Counted from the first letter of the stretch, positions 47,404 to 55,943 are shown. The stretch is DNA of 64,000 bases from Blastopirellula retiformator (GCF_007859755.1 NZ_SJPF01000004.1:124894-188893); one strand, 5' to 3'. The notes: generated from the sequence alone by a model not told the origin. Program-made: numbers and translations.

Positions 47404-48450
47404 TCAGTTCTCCAGACGCCCCTGGCCGACGATCGCTTCGTCGCACTTGGTGACCTGAAAGCCGAGGTCTTCCAGCATGCGGTAGTCGTCTTCGGCTTGC
47501 TGACCTTCGGTGGTCAGGTAATCGCCCAGGAAGATCGAGTTGGCGGCGTACAGGCCCAGCGGCTGCAGGCTGCGGAGATGGATCTCGCGACCGCCGGCGA
47601 TCCGCAGTTCGCTTTCCGGATTGGCGAAGCGGTACATCGCCAAGATTCGCAAGCAGCGGCGCGGGGTCAGGTCGCGGCCTTGCTCGTGCAGCGGCGTCCC
47701 TTCGATCGGGTTCAGGAAATTGACCGGAATCGATTCGACGTTCAGGTCGCGCAGTTCGTTCGCCATCCGGACGATATCCAGATCGGTCTCCCCCATGCCG
47801 ACGATGCCGCCGCTGCAAAGTTCGATGCCGGCGTTACGGACCGCGGCGAGCGTTTCCAGTCGATCGTCATATGTGTGGGTCGAGCAGATCTTCTCGTAGT
47901 AGTCCTTACTGGTGTTGACGTTGTGGTTGACCCGGTCAACGCCGCACGCCTTCAGACGATCGGCCTGTTCGTTTGACAGCAGTCCCAAACAGGCGCAGAT
48001 CTTCAGATCGTACTTTTCTTTGATCTCGGGGACGATCGTTTCGACCGCTTTCATTTCGCGTTCGTTCGGACCGCGGGCCGAAATCACAATGCAATAGGTC
48101 TTCACACCGCGCTCGGCGGCGATCTCGGCGCCTTGCATCAGCTTGTCACGACTCAGGAAGTTGTACTTGGGGATCTCGGCGTCGGAGACCTTCGACTGCG
48201 AGCAGTAACCGCAATCCTCGGGGCAGAGACCGCTCTTGGCGTTCATCAGCTGATACAGCTGCACCGTCTTGCCAAAGTGACGCTTGCGGATTGCGAACGC
48301 CGCCGACATCAGGTCGAGCAGTTCGTCGTCGCTGCTGTGCAAGATCGCCAAACCATCTTCTTCACTCAGCCGGGCGCCAGCCAAAATCTCTTGAGCCAGC
48401 TTCATCCAGCGGTTTTCAACGGTCAGAGTCGCGTCTTCAACAATCGCCAT
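47404..48450 (-). CDS. bioB: Biotin synthase
   Basis: The product is 348 residues from ATG 48450. The radical-SAM cluster motif CxxxCxxC is at Cys76, Cys80 and Cys83 (GLCPEDCGYCSQS). Further BioB marks are KYNFLSRDKLMQGAEIAAER, HNVNTSKDYYEKICSTHTYD, CSGGIVGMGET and IPVNFLNPIEGTPL. It inserts sulphur into dethiobiotin as the last step of biotin synthesis, using a second iron-sulphur cluster. No other bio genes lie nearby. Confidence 0.96.
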   Translation of the reverse strand: MAIVEDATLTVENRWMKLAQEILAGARLSEEDGLAILHSSDDELLDLMSAAFAIRKRHFGKTVQLYQLMNAKSGLCPEDCGYCSQSKVSDAEIPKYNFLSRDKLMQGAEIAAERGVKTYCIVISARGPNEREMKAVETIVPEIKEKYDLKICACLGLLSNEQADRLKACGVDRVNHNVNTSKDYYEKICSTHTYDDRLETLAAVRNAGIELCSGGIVGMGETDLDIVRMANELRDLNVESIPVNFLNPIEGTPLHEQGRDLTPRRCLRILAMYRFANPESELRIAGGREIHLRSLQPLGLYAANSIFLGDYLTTEGQQAEDDYRMLEDLGFQVTKCDEAIVGQGRLEN

Positions 48451-48587
48451 CAATCAGTCTCTTCGCCCAAAGTAGGTGTTTTAATCGCCCCGTATTGTAA
48501 AACGAAGCGGCAGACGAGGGTAGGTCGGCCAAGGCGGCTCTCGCCATTTCTCCTGGTCTTCCCAAACTGGCGCACAGCGACACCAAA

Positions 48588-48622
48588 TCGCTCGATTTCA
48601 GCAAGATGCTGAAGTCGAGCGA
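48588..48622. promoter_or_regulatory. Long perfect-stem hairpin upstream of the 48701 gene
   Basis: A 16-base stem (TCGCTCGATTTCAGCA with TGCTGAAGTCGAGCGA, one wobble) has a three-base AGA loop. No T run follows on either strand, so it is not a standard terminator. It lies in the divergent region between bioB and the 48701 gene, 79 bases before the latter's start, and could act as an mRNA-stabilising or attenuating structure or a protein-binding palindrome. Confidence 0.6.
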
Positions 48623-48700
48623 CTTTCGCAGCCGAAATACCCATCAAACCCCAACTTGGGGGCCAGTTCGCCGCAAAGTTCCGTGGAGGGGGAAGCCACG

Positions 48701-49540
48701 ATGCAAATTGACGCCACAACGGCTGCCGCAGCGCCAACCGCCGCCAAGCCCGCCTCTGCCAACGAGCAGTTACAGAGCCTGTTCAGCGAGATCCTGGAGC
48801 AAACTGGGCGATCAGGCTACGCATCGGCCGACGAATATGTCTCGGAAGAAACGCTGCAAGACGATGTCCGCAGCAGCTGGGATAACTGGTTCAGCGGCGG
48901 CAAAGCGGCCAGCTACGCCGCCGACTACAATCCGGCCGAATTGCGGCAGGACTACGGCGATCTGCTGGTCCGGGCAATCGACGAAGGGGGCTACGAAGAT
49001 CCCAAGGCGTTTCTGAAGAGCCTGACCCAAAGCGAACTGCAGACCGTTCAGCATGTGCAGCGTCTGGCCCGACCGATCCGCGTCGACAGCCTGAACGAAG
49101 AGGGCGCTCTTAATCTGCTGATTCCGCCGCCGGCTCAGGTCGATCTCAATTTCGACGGGCTCACCCAGACCGGCAAGGCGCTCGGCATCCGCTTTCCCGA
49201 CAGTCGCACGCCGCAGGAAGTTGCCGACGCGTGGGAGGAAGCGACCGCCGATCTGTCTCCGCAAGAGAAGATACACTACGAGCTGCAGATGAAGCTGCCG
49301 GTGCTGTTCGCCAATATCGTGATCGACGAGAACGGCCAGTTCGTCCGTCAGCGCGAGCCGGGCGACGTCGACTGGGTCAATCCGCTCGCTAGCGGCGATT
49401 ATTACTATGTCGACGCCACACAGCAGCAACTCGACTATCTCGAAGCGTATCAGCACGAAATGTCGCAGCAGCAGTACGAGCAAGGAACGCAATTCTGGTC
49501 GACGTTCCAGCAACTGCTCGAGCTGCACGGGGCGCGGTAG
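48701..49540 (+). CDS. Conserved-looking protein of unknown function
   Basis: The product is 279 residues from ATG 48701, chosen because GGAGGGGGAAG precedes it. The first 30 residues are Ala/Thr/Pro-rich (TTAAAAPTAAKPASANE). The rest is acidic and mainly helical with a possible EF-like or ligand fold; no signal peptide or membrane span is seen. Recognisable blocks are SGYASADEYVSEETLQDDV, LTQSELQTVQHVQRLARPI and the Gln/Tyr-rich C-terminus (HEMSQQQYEQGTQFWSTFQQ). I do not recognise a family. The codon use matches that of its neighbours, so it is a real gene. Confidence 0.75.
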   Translation: MQIDATTAAAAPTAAKPASANEQLQSLFSEILEQTGRSGYASADEYVSEETLQDDVRSSWDNWFSGGKAASYAADYNPAELRQDYGDLLVRAIDEGGYEDPKAFLKSLTQSELQTVQHVQRLARPIRVDSLNEEGALNLLIPPPAQVDLNFDGLTQTGKALGIRFPDSRTPQEVADAWEEATADLSPQEKIHYELQMKLPVLFANIVIDENGQFVRQREPGDVDWVNPLASGDYYYVDATQQQLDYLEAYQHEMSQQQYEQGTQFWSTFQQLLELHGAR

Positions 49541-49627
49541 CGATCCTAGCAGCCCCGCCTCTCCGCTTGGCGAATCGGCTTTCGCAGGTCAAAATTGGGG
49601 AGTGTCTCTCCAACTGCAAGGCTTCGC

Positions 49628-50191
49628 ATGATTTCGACGATTCACCGCACCCATCTTGTCCGCGTCGGCGCCGTCGGCCAGATCGGCCGCTTCGTTTCGG
49701 TCGACGCGGTCGCCTACCAGCGCGGCATGCGCGTGGTCTGTCGCACCTCGCGCGGCTTGGAAGTGGGAGAAATTCTCAGCCCGGCGACCGATGTCGGCCA
49801 AGACACCGACGGCTCGATCTTGCGCGGCATGACTCCGCAAGACGAAATGCTGCTAGAGCGGCTGGAGAAAAACAAGCAGGAAGCGATGACGGCCTGCGTT
49901 TCGCAACTGTCGGATCGCCAGCTCGACGCGGTCTTGATCGATGTCGAGCAACTCTTCGACGGGCAATCGCTCTTCTTTTACTTCCTGGGAGACGTCTCGC
50001 CGGAAGTGGAACAGCTGACCGAGCGTCTGGCCGAAACGTATGACGCCAAGGTCCGCATCCGCGAGTTCGCCAAATTGCTCGACGAAGGCTGCGGCCCCGG
50101 TTGCGGCGCCGAAGATGGACCGGGGTGCGGCAGCAGTTGCTCCAGCTGCTCACTAGTTGGCGCCTGTGCGCCGAAGAAGACGAAAGGGTAG
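49628..50191 (+). CDS. PSP1 domain (RicT/YaaT-like) protein with Cys-rich tail
   Basis: The product is 187 residues from ATG 49628, the start that gives MISTIHRTHLVRVGAVGQIG. The PSP1 C-terminal domain is recognisable from GMRVVCRTSRGLEVGEIL and LEKNKQEAMTACVSQL. After it comes a cysteine-dense tail, CGPGCGAEDGPGCGSSCSSC followed by SLVGAC. RicT of Bacillus acts with RicA and RicF in RNA maturation and biofilm/sporulation control and its complex binds iron-sulphur clusters; by analogy the tail may bind a cluster or metal. It follows the 48701 gene at 87 bases on the same strand. Confidence 0.8.
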   Translation: MISTIHRTHLVRVGAVGQIGRFVSVDAVAYQRGMRVVCRTSRGLEVGEILSPATDVGQDTDGSILRGMTPQDEMLLERLEKNKQEAMTACVSQLSDRQLDAVLIDVEQLFDGQSLFFYFLGDVSPEVEQLTERLAETYDAKVRIREFAKLLDEGCGPGCGAEDGPGCGSSCSSCSLVGACAPKKTKG

Positions 50192-50215
50192 GGGACGGCG
50201 GCGTCTCTTTTCCTT

Positions 50216-50399
50216 GGTTAGCCGCGATAGCTCAGCTATCGGGGCGGCGCAGCCGCAGGAGGCGTCAATTAGCGGTCAGAAGAAGCAATCGCTGAACAAC
50301 GCCAACTAGGATCGAAGCAGCCGACGAGAGACTCCGCAGCGGCTTGATGCCTCTTGCCGACTTCGTCGGCCCCGATAGCGGAGCTATCGCGGCTAACCC
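50216..50399 (+). repeat. Repeat family C, copy 2 (with terminal inverted repeats)
   Basis: This 184-base element has inverted ends of about 29 bases: GGTTAGCCGCGATAGCTCAG at the left and CGGAGCTATCGCGGCTAACC at the right. Each end is itself partly palindromic (GATAGCTCAGCTATC). The body matches 47161-47310. It lies between convergent genes. Confidence 0.85.
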
Positions 50400-50410
50400 G
50401 GTGATTGATC

Positions 50411-50932
50411 TCACCCTTCGTACGCTTCCAAATACTGCGCAACCGCCAGACGATAGTGCTCCGCCGCATGCCGGATTCGGGCGAGATCCTCCTCAGTCGT
50501 TTGCCGCACCACCTTGCCTGGCACGCCCATCACCACGCTGCGTGGCGGGATGACCGTATTCTCCGTCACCAACGCCCCGGCGGCGATCAGCGATGCAGCG
50601 CCGATCTTGGCGCCGTTCAGCAGGATGGCGCCCATGCCGATCAACACGTCTTCTTCCACCATGGCGCCATGCACAATCGCCCGGTGTCCTACCGACACGC
50701 GATCGGCGAGCACGCAAGGAAAACCAGGATCCGCATGCAGCACCGCGCCGTCCTGCACATTGCAAGAGGCGCCGATCTCGATCCGCTCGTTATCGCCGCG
50801 CACCACCGCCGAGTAGAGAACGATCGACTCTTCCCCCAGCGTGACGTTGCCGATCACCGTCGCCGTTGGTGCGATCCAAGATGTCGCCGCCACCAGGTGG
50901 TCATGAAACGCAAGATCGAGCCGCCGCGTCAT
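50411..50932 (-). CDS. Gamma-carbonic-anhydrase/YrdA-like hexapeptide-repeat protein
   Basis: The product is 173 residues built of left-handed beta-helix hexapeptide repeats (IAPTATVIGNVTLGEESIVL and onward), with VLYSAVVRGDNERIEIG, SVGHRAIVHGAMVEEDVLIG and GVPGKVVRQ typical of the YrdA/PaaY/CaiE group. The histidines expected for trimeric zinc binding (H67-like in VLHADPG region, VGHRA, VHGA) are present. Some members are carbonic anhydrases, but for most activity is unproven. It starts 4 bases after the TPR gene ends, so the two are one operon. Confidence 0.88.
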   Translation of the reverse strand: MTRRLDLAFHDHLVAATSWIAPTATVIGNVTLGEESIVLYSAVVRGDNERIEIGASCNVQDGAVLHADPGFPCVLADRVSVGHRAIVHGAMVEEDVLIGMGAILLNGAKIGAASLIAAGALVTENTVIPPRSVVMGVPGKVVRQTTEEDLARIRHAAEHYRLAVAQYLEAYEG

Positions 50933-50936
50933 CGCT

Positions 50937-51257
50937 CTATTCTCCCAACTGCCCCAGCGTCATCAGCAGCTCTGACATTTCGCTAGCAGCGTGGGCGTCG
51001 CCTTGGCGGTTCGCTTCTTCAATCCCTTCCCGCAGCCAAGTCCGGGCTTCGTTTGCACGATCCGCTTCGGCCAGCATCTGCCCCGCCATAAAGAAGGCCG
51101 GCACATAGGGGGGCGTTTGCTTGACCAGCAGCTTGAAGCGATCGAGCGCCTCTTCGTAGGCGCCTTCCTTGCGATACTCCATCGCCAGCCCGTACAGCAG
51201 AAAGGCGTCGTTGGGGTCATCCGCTAGCAACGCTTCGATTTGTTCTCGTCTCGACAT
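50937..51257 (-). CDS. Small TPR-repeat protein
   Basis: The product is 106 residues made of about two and a half tetratricopeptide repeats (DAFLLYGLAMEYRKEGAYEE, YVPAFFMAGQMLAEADRANE and the following RTWLREGIEEANRQGD). There is no signal peptide or membrane span, so it is probably a cytoplasmic scaffold. It is upstream of the hexapeptide protein in a tight two-gene operon. Confidence 0.83.
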   Translation of the reverse strand: MSRREQIEALLADDPNDAFLLYGLAMEYRKEGAYEEALDRFKLLVKQTPPYVPAFFMAGQMLAEADRANEARTWLREGIEEANRQGDAHAASEMSELLMTLGQLGE

Positions 51258-51403
51258 CCTGCGATTCTCTCCCTAATGGCGTTACAGCCGTCAAAGTTTT
51301 TCTATTTTCCGCTACCGGCAAATTGCATTAAACCGTCGGCATCGGCATGACCGATACGACACTCTGAGACCACCAAATTTCGTCCCCCAGTTGGGTTTCA
51401 GCA

Positions 51404-53704
51404 ATGCTCCGAAAAGCCATTCTTCTCTCGGTCACCGCCAGCGTCCTCGTGGCCGGCAGCATTTACTATCTTACCAGCGATCAAGCCGCTGCGAACGATA
51501 GCACCGCCGCAGAGCCCGGCCGAATTGCGAATCACTTGCCGACCGCCGTCCACGCGATCGCGCTGGACGACGGTCATTCCCACGGCGAAATTCGCCTGAC
51601 CGGGGCGGAAGAAGAGATTCCGCTGAAGAAGTTTGAGCCGGGTCGCGCTTTGCCGATTCGTCGGCCGATTGATTATGCGGTCACCGACCAGCCCGCTCCG
51701 ACCACGCAGCTAACCGCCGCCGAAGAGGCCGAAAAGCCATCGAGACGCCGCCGTGATCTGGCCGCTCCGGGTGGGGCCTCCAGCGCCGCGGGTCTGCCGC
51801 CGGCCCTGCGAGCCGCGTTGTCGGCGATGGAAAATGGCGATACCCCGGGCGCGGCTGCTCCCCAACAACTTGACCAGCCGGCCGAACCGGCCACGCCGCA
51901 ACCGTCGTCGCGCCGCTTCAATCCGGCCGCCTCGCAAGAGACCGCTCCGGCGGCGACTCCGCCTGCCGCGACCATGCCGCCAGCAAGCGGCGGCAGCCGT
52001 TTTTCGCCTGCCGCTCCGGCCCCGATCTCGCGTTGGAATGGCGGCGATGAACCAGGCCATCCGGCTCCCATGCAAGAGGCTCCGGCTCAGCCGGCCCCCA
52101 CTGAACAAGATCCCGCTCCGATGCGGTTTAACAGCGGCAGCGATCAGTCGGCTGCCGCTCGGCCTAATCCGACCGATGGTTCGCTGCTGACAGTCGCGTC
52201 GCCGACAGTCGCCGTTCAGACGATTGGCCCCAAGGCGATGGTCGTTGGCAAGCCGGCGGTCTTCCAGGTCGTCGCCAAGAACCTGGGCAAGGTCGACGCT
52301 CGCGAACTGGCGATCAAGATCCAAACCCCGCATGGCGTCGAACTGGTCAACCAACGAGCCGCCATGGGTACCGCCCAAGCCAACACGATGGGCGGCGCCG
52401 CCAATTTCATCATCTGGCAAATTCCGGTACTGCCCGCCGGCGGCGAAGGAACCTTGAACCTAGAGCTGGCGACTCGCAACAACCGCGGGTTTGACCTGGG
52501 AGTCGACGTCGCCTTCTCGGCGGCCAGCGCCGCCACCACGGTCAACGTGCTCGAACCGAAACTGAACATGGCGATTCAAGGCCCCAGCGAAGTGCTGTAC
52601 GGCGAAACGCAAATCTATAGCATCGTGATCACCAACCCCGGCAGCGGCACCGCCGAAAACGTTGGCATCACCTTGATGCCGCTGAAAGCCGGCCAAGCCC
52701 CGACCACCTTTAACCAGATCGGCAGCATTCAGCCGGGCGGCAAGAAGGTGATCGAAGTCGAATTCGCCGCTCGCCAAGCGGGCCAATTGAAGATCTCGGC
52801 CGAAGCGTTCGCCGAGGGGGGCCTGCGGGCTCAAGCGTCGGAAGGAGTCACCGTCCGTCGCGCCAATCTGCAGTTGGTCGCCCACGGCCCTCCGGTCAAA
52901 TACGCGGCGACGTCCGCTTCGTACCTGTTTAACCTGACCAACAACGGCAACGCCCAAGCGGCCGGCGTCGTCGCCGAAGCGACCTTGCCGACCGGCGCCA
53001 AGTTTGAATCGTGCTCCGATGGCGGCAAGTACGATCCGGTTGGCAACAAGGTGGTCTGGAACATCGGCGCCCTCGAAGCCCAAGCGGTTCGCCCCCTGAA
53101 GCTCGACTGCACGCTAATGGTTGGCGGCAACAACACGATCCTGGCCAGCTGCAAGTCGACCGACGGCCTGCTCGCTTCGCAAAACGTGACCACGATGGTC
53201 GAATCGGTCGCTGACCTGAAACTGTATGTGAATGATCCGAAGGGTCCGGCCCCGGTCGGCGAAGAGGTGACCTACGAGTTCCGTCTCGACAACCGCGGCA
53301 CCAAGGAGGCCGAAGGAATCGAGGTCACCGTTCAGTTCTCGCAAGGAATCGAACCGACCCAGGTCTCCGGCGGCCAGGCGACCATCGACGCCGGGCAGGT
53401 CATCTTCAGCCCGATTCAGTCGCTCGGTCCTGACAAGAACCTGATCCTGAAGGTTTCGGCCAAGGCCCTGACGGCCGGCAGCCACAGCTTCCGGGCCGAA
53501 GTTCGCTGCCGCGAACCGGTCACCAAGCTGGCCAGTGAAGAAACGACCCGCTTCTATGGCGAAGGGGTCCTGTCGCGCTCGACGCCGCAGATGCAACCGT
53601 CGACTCCGCTGAACAGCGGCAAGACGCCGCTCCGCGAAGCCCAACGTCCGGCCCCGGCCGAAGGAACGCCGCTGTCGCCGACGCCGTACAGCCGCTTCCG
53701 CTAA
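51404..53704 (+). CDS. Exported protein with four DUF11/CARDB-like repeats
   Basis: The product is 766 residues. The signal sequence is MLRKAILLSVTASVLVAGSI. Residues 60-260 are low-complexity Pro/Ala/Gln/Ser and likely unstructured. Four related beta-sandwich repeats follow at about 265, 385, 485 and 600, each opening like PKLNMAIQGPSEVLYGETQI or ADLKLYVNDPKGPAPVGEEV with a later NPGSGTAEN or NRGTKEAEG turn. This is the DUF11/CARDB pattern of cell-surface proteins. The C-terminus is again Pro-rich. Probably a periplasmic or surface structural protein. A terminator follows the stop. Confidence 0.82.
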   Translation: MLRKAILLSVTASVLVAGSIYYLTSDQAAANDSTAAEPGRIANHLPTAVHAIALDDGHSHGEIRLTGAEEEIPLKKFEPGRALPIRRPIDYAVTDQPAPTTQLTAAEEAEKPSRRRRDLAAPGGASSAAGLPPALRAALSAMENGDTPGAAAPQQLDQPAEPATPQPSSRRFNPAASQETAPAATPPAATMPPASGGSRFSPAAPAPISRWNGGDEPGHPAPMQEAPAQPAPTEQDPAPMRFNSGSDQSAAARPNPTDGSLLTVASPTVAVQTIGPKAMVVGKPAVFQVVAKNLGKVDARELAIKIQTPHGVELVNQRAAMGTAQANTMGGAANFIIWQIPVLPAGGEGTLNLELATRNNRGFDLGVDVAFSAASAATTVNVLEPKLNMAIQGPSEVLYGETQIYSIVITNPGSGTAENVGITLMPLKAGQAPTTFNQIGSIQPGGKKVIEVEFAARQAGQLKISAEAFAEGGLRAQASEGVTVRRANLQLVAHGPPVKYAATSASYLFNLTNNGNAQAAGVVAEATLPTGAKFESCSDGGKYDPVGNKVVWNIGALEAQAVRPLKLDCTLMVGGNNTILASCKSTDGLLASQNVTTMVESVADLKLYVNDPKGPAPVGEEVTYEFRLDNRGTKEAEGIEVTVQFSQGIEPTQVSGGQATIDAGQVIFSPIQSLGPDKNLILKVSAKALTAGSHSFRAEVRCREPVTKLASEETTRFYGEGVLSRSTPQMQPSTPLNSGKTPLREAQRPAPAEGTPLSPTPYSRFR

Positions 53705-53731
53705 GCCAAGCGGAGAGGTTTGGATTCACGA

Positions 53732-53762
53732 AAGCCTGTCGCCCAGCGACAGGCTTTTTTTG
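53732..53762 (+). terminator. Rho-independent terminator
   Basis: The stem AAGCCTGTCGC/GCGACAGGCTT with a three-base loop is followed by a T run, 28 bases after the DUF11 gene. Confidence 0.9.
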
Positions 53763-53829
53763 TGCGCAACCTACGGCCCCATCGTAGCCCGCGTGCGCAA
53801 GCCGAGGGAATGCGGCCGGCGATCTCTAT

Positions 53830-53978
53830 CTGCCTGTTGAAAAATGCCCTCGTGGCATTTTCCAACCTCGCCAAGCTCAGAGCATCGCTCTTCGCGGCTC
53901 GCAAAATAATGACTTCCGTCACTATTTTGGGATCGCATCCCTGCGATCCAGTAGTCCGTTGAGAAAATCAACGGACTG
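53830..53978 (+). repeat. Repeat family B, copy 3
   Basis: This copy runs from CTGCCTGTTGAAAAATGCCC to AATCAACGGACTG, 149 bases, in the same orientation as copy 2. It is the left-most element of the repeat pile-up. Confidence 0.85.
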
Positions 53979-54064
53979 CTATCGGGCCGATCCGCCCAGC
54001 GAAAACTTGCTTGACAAAGCGCACGGAATTTTGGTCGATTGCGGTCGCCGAAAAAACTCTCCGC

Positions 54065-54208
54065 GGTAGGGTGCGTCGAGACGCACCGAGACCCTGCCGT
54101 TGCGGCCGACGCGACGATCGCGTGGCAACGGTGCAAGAGATTGCGTTCCCACGCGAGACAAGAACCGCCGCCGTGGCAGGTTCGCGGTGCGTCCCGACGC
54201 ACCCTACG
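54065..54208. repeat. Repeat family D, full copy
   Basis: About 144 bases with inverted ends of roughly 33 bases: GGTAGGGTGCGTCGAGACGC on the left and GTCCCGACGCACCCTAC on the right. Each end also folds on itself (GTGCGTC...GACGCAC). The right half recurs at 54545-54616. Confidence 0.8.
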
Positions 54209-54357
54209 AAAGAAAAAACGTCGCGATCCAGTCCAGTACGGTTCAAAAAATTGAAACGGTCCGGTCCAGTTAATCGCACTCGCCAAACGGCATGAGCCAG
54301 ATTGGTTGTAAATCGCCCCTGTGGGGCTGAAGAAAAAAACGTCGCCGTCCAGTCCAC

Positions 54358-54472
54358 TAGAGCGGTTTTCTTCAATCTTTAACGTTCTGGCTGGTTGCGG
54401 CCGCGCTGGTCGGCGTTGACCAGCTTGCCTCACCAACGCCAGAAACGCTACAGCTATCAGAAAAACGCTCTA
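54358..54472 (-). repeat. Repeat family A, copy 4 (short form)
   Basis: This 115-base element has ends TAGAGCGGTTTTCTTCAATC and AGAAAAACGCTCTA, parallel to copy 3 and close to it in structure, with the central GACCGAAGCAGG segment missing. The flanks are C on the left and G on the right, giving CTA...TAG. Confidence 0.88.
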
Positions 54473-54544
54473 GTTCGACCGGCGCGAAAAAAGTGAAACA
54501 GTCCAGTCCGGTTCCATCATCGCGCGGAATCGCTTCGGCGCTAA

Positions 54545-54616
54545 GAGTTTGCGTTGCCACCCCAGCCCCAAACCGCCGCTGTGGCAGGTTCGTGGTGCGT
54601 CCAGACGCACCCTACG
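54545..54616. repeat. Repeat family D, truncated copy
   Basis: The right half of family D (AGAGTTTGCGTTGCCACC to ACGCACCCTAC) is present without its left inverted end. About 80 percent of bases match the full copy by eye. Confidence 0.7.
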
Positions 54617-54653
54617 GAAGAAAAAAGTGAAACAGTCCGGTCCAGTCACCCAA

Positions 54654-55826
54654 CTACGGGCGATCGAACGACAACGGCTCAACCGCGCGGGGGTCGCCGA
54701 CACGGACGACCAGCGAGCCGTCGAGCAGCTCTTCGATCGTTTTGCCGATCACTTCGGCTCGCCAACCTTGGGCGAGCGACGGGTTTTCGGGAGCGCCGTC
54801 CAGGTGGTAGGCGACCAGGTCGCGAACGTCCTGGACCGTGCAGGCCAGGCTGGGGGCGACTTTCGCTTCGCGGCAGATGCTGCCCAAGGCAGCTGAGAGG
54901 AACTGCCCGAGGACGACGTACTGTTTCCCCTGATTCCAGTTGGGACGGGACGAGGGGCAATCGGCTTCGTCCAGATCGAGCGCGATCTGGATCGCGGCGG
55001 CGATTTCGTCGAAGTGGCGGTTCAGGTCGCTCCGCTGCATCCCGCGGATTGCCCGGATTTGTTTGACGTTGGCCGACTTCCGTTTTGACAGTTCGGCGAT
55101 CAAGTCGTCGCGTAAGATCCGCCGAGCCGGGATGTTGGCGACCGACGCCTTTTTATCGCGCCATTTCCACAATTCACGCACCACGGCCAGAGACCGGCGG
55201 TTGAGACTGCCGGTTCCCGAGACATTTCGCCAGCGGGAACGCTGGGTCGATTCAACCAGCGCATCTTGCCATGATTGCATCTCCTCCTTCATCCAGTCGA
55301 CCCGATCGAGCCGCCCCAGCTCTTTCTCAAGCTCCTTGGCAGCCGGGCCGAGGTAGGCGACGTCGTTCAGCGCGTATTCGATCTGGCGGGAACTTAGCGG
55401 GCGGATGCGCCAATCGGTGCGGGTTTCTCCCTTGGGAAGCTTTTCGTCGAGCAGCCGCAGGATCAAATTACCGAACGAGGCGGGATATTCCATCCCGATC
55501 AGGCCGCCGGCGATCTGCGTGTCGAACAGATTGGCAGGGGGTTTACCCGTAGCGCGATAGCAAAAGAGGAACTCTTCGCGGCCCGAATGGACGACCGAAA
55601 CTTGGTCTCCATCGGCGATCAGGTTCCAAAAGACGTTCATGTCGTCGACCCGCTTCGGATCAACGATCGCCAATATGTCGCCGGCCGCGATCTGAACCAG
55701 GCACAAATCGGGCAGATAGACGTCTTCCGAAACGAATTCGGTATCCCAGAAGATGTGCGACTCGGAGCGGAGACGGTCGCACAAAGCGACGAGCTGAGAT
55801 TGCGTTTCGACGTATTCGTAGTTCAC
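54654..55826 (-). CDS. rnd: Ribonuclease D
   Basis: The product is 390 residues, close to the usual RNase D length. The DEDD exonuclease motifs are visible: WDTEF (Asp28, Glu30), VVHSGREEFLF with LFDTQIAGGL, and YALNDVAYL. Helical HRDC-like domains follow (about 205-290 and 300-375), one with a WRDKKASVANIPARRIL stretch typical of the family. The enzyme trims tRNA and other small RNA 3' ends in the cytoplasm. Its 3' end lies one base after a repeat-rich region. Confidence 0.93.
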   Translation of the reverse strand: MNYEYVETQSQLVALCDRLRSESHIFWDTEFVSEDVYLPDLCLVQIAAGDILAIVDPKRVDDMNVFWNLIADGDQVSVVHSGREEFLFCYRATGKPPANLFDTQIAGGLIGMEYPASFGNLILRLLDEKLPKGETRTDWRIRPLSSRQIEYALNDVAYLGPAAKELEKELGRLDRVDWMKEEMQSWQDALVESTQRSRWRNVSGTGSLNRRSLAVVRELWKWRDKKASVANIPARRILRDDLIAELSKRKSANVKQIRAIRGMQRSDLNRHFDEIAAAIQIALDLDEADCPSSRPNWNQGKQYVVLGQFLSAALGSICREAKVAPSLACTVQDVRDLVAYHLDGAPENPSLAQGWRAEVIGKTIEELLDGSLVVRVGDPRAVEPLSFDRP

Positions 55827-55889
55827 GGTTGCATCAGTACGCTAGAGCGAAAGTTAAGGCTTTGCTCGATCGTACTAAGTCGTAGGCCG

Positions 55890-55921
55890 CACGCCTAGCG
55901 GCGATTGGGCGGCTAGGCGTG
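55890..55921. terminator. Perfect 10-base hairpin between antiporter and RNase D genes
   Basis: CACGCCTAGC pairs with GCTAGGCGTG around a 12-base loop. It follows the antiporter gene on the minus strand, but no T run is adjacent, so terminator function is only possible. Confidence 0.4.
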
Positions 55922-55943
55922 ATCGCCGCGAAAGGAATTGGAT

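Larger units (their letters stand above)
53763..54653. other. Gene-free repeat-rich region
   Basis: This 890-base stretch between the DUF11 gene and RNase D holds one copy each of repeats A and B, one full and one truncated repeat D, and several short copies of a GTGAAACAGTCCGGTCCAGT-type string (near 54250, 54345, 54500, 54630). Open frames here only read through the repeats and I judge them spurious. Confidence 0.75.

Noticed and set aside
47161-50399. Possible CRISPR from similar blocks at 47.2 and 50.3 kb
   Set aside because: Only two copies 3 kb apart, with inverted ends and no spacers, so they are dispersed repeats.
53771-54436. Minus-strand 221-codon frame in the repeat pile-up
   Set aside because: It reads through repeats B and D; the same peptide appears wherever repeat B occurs.
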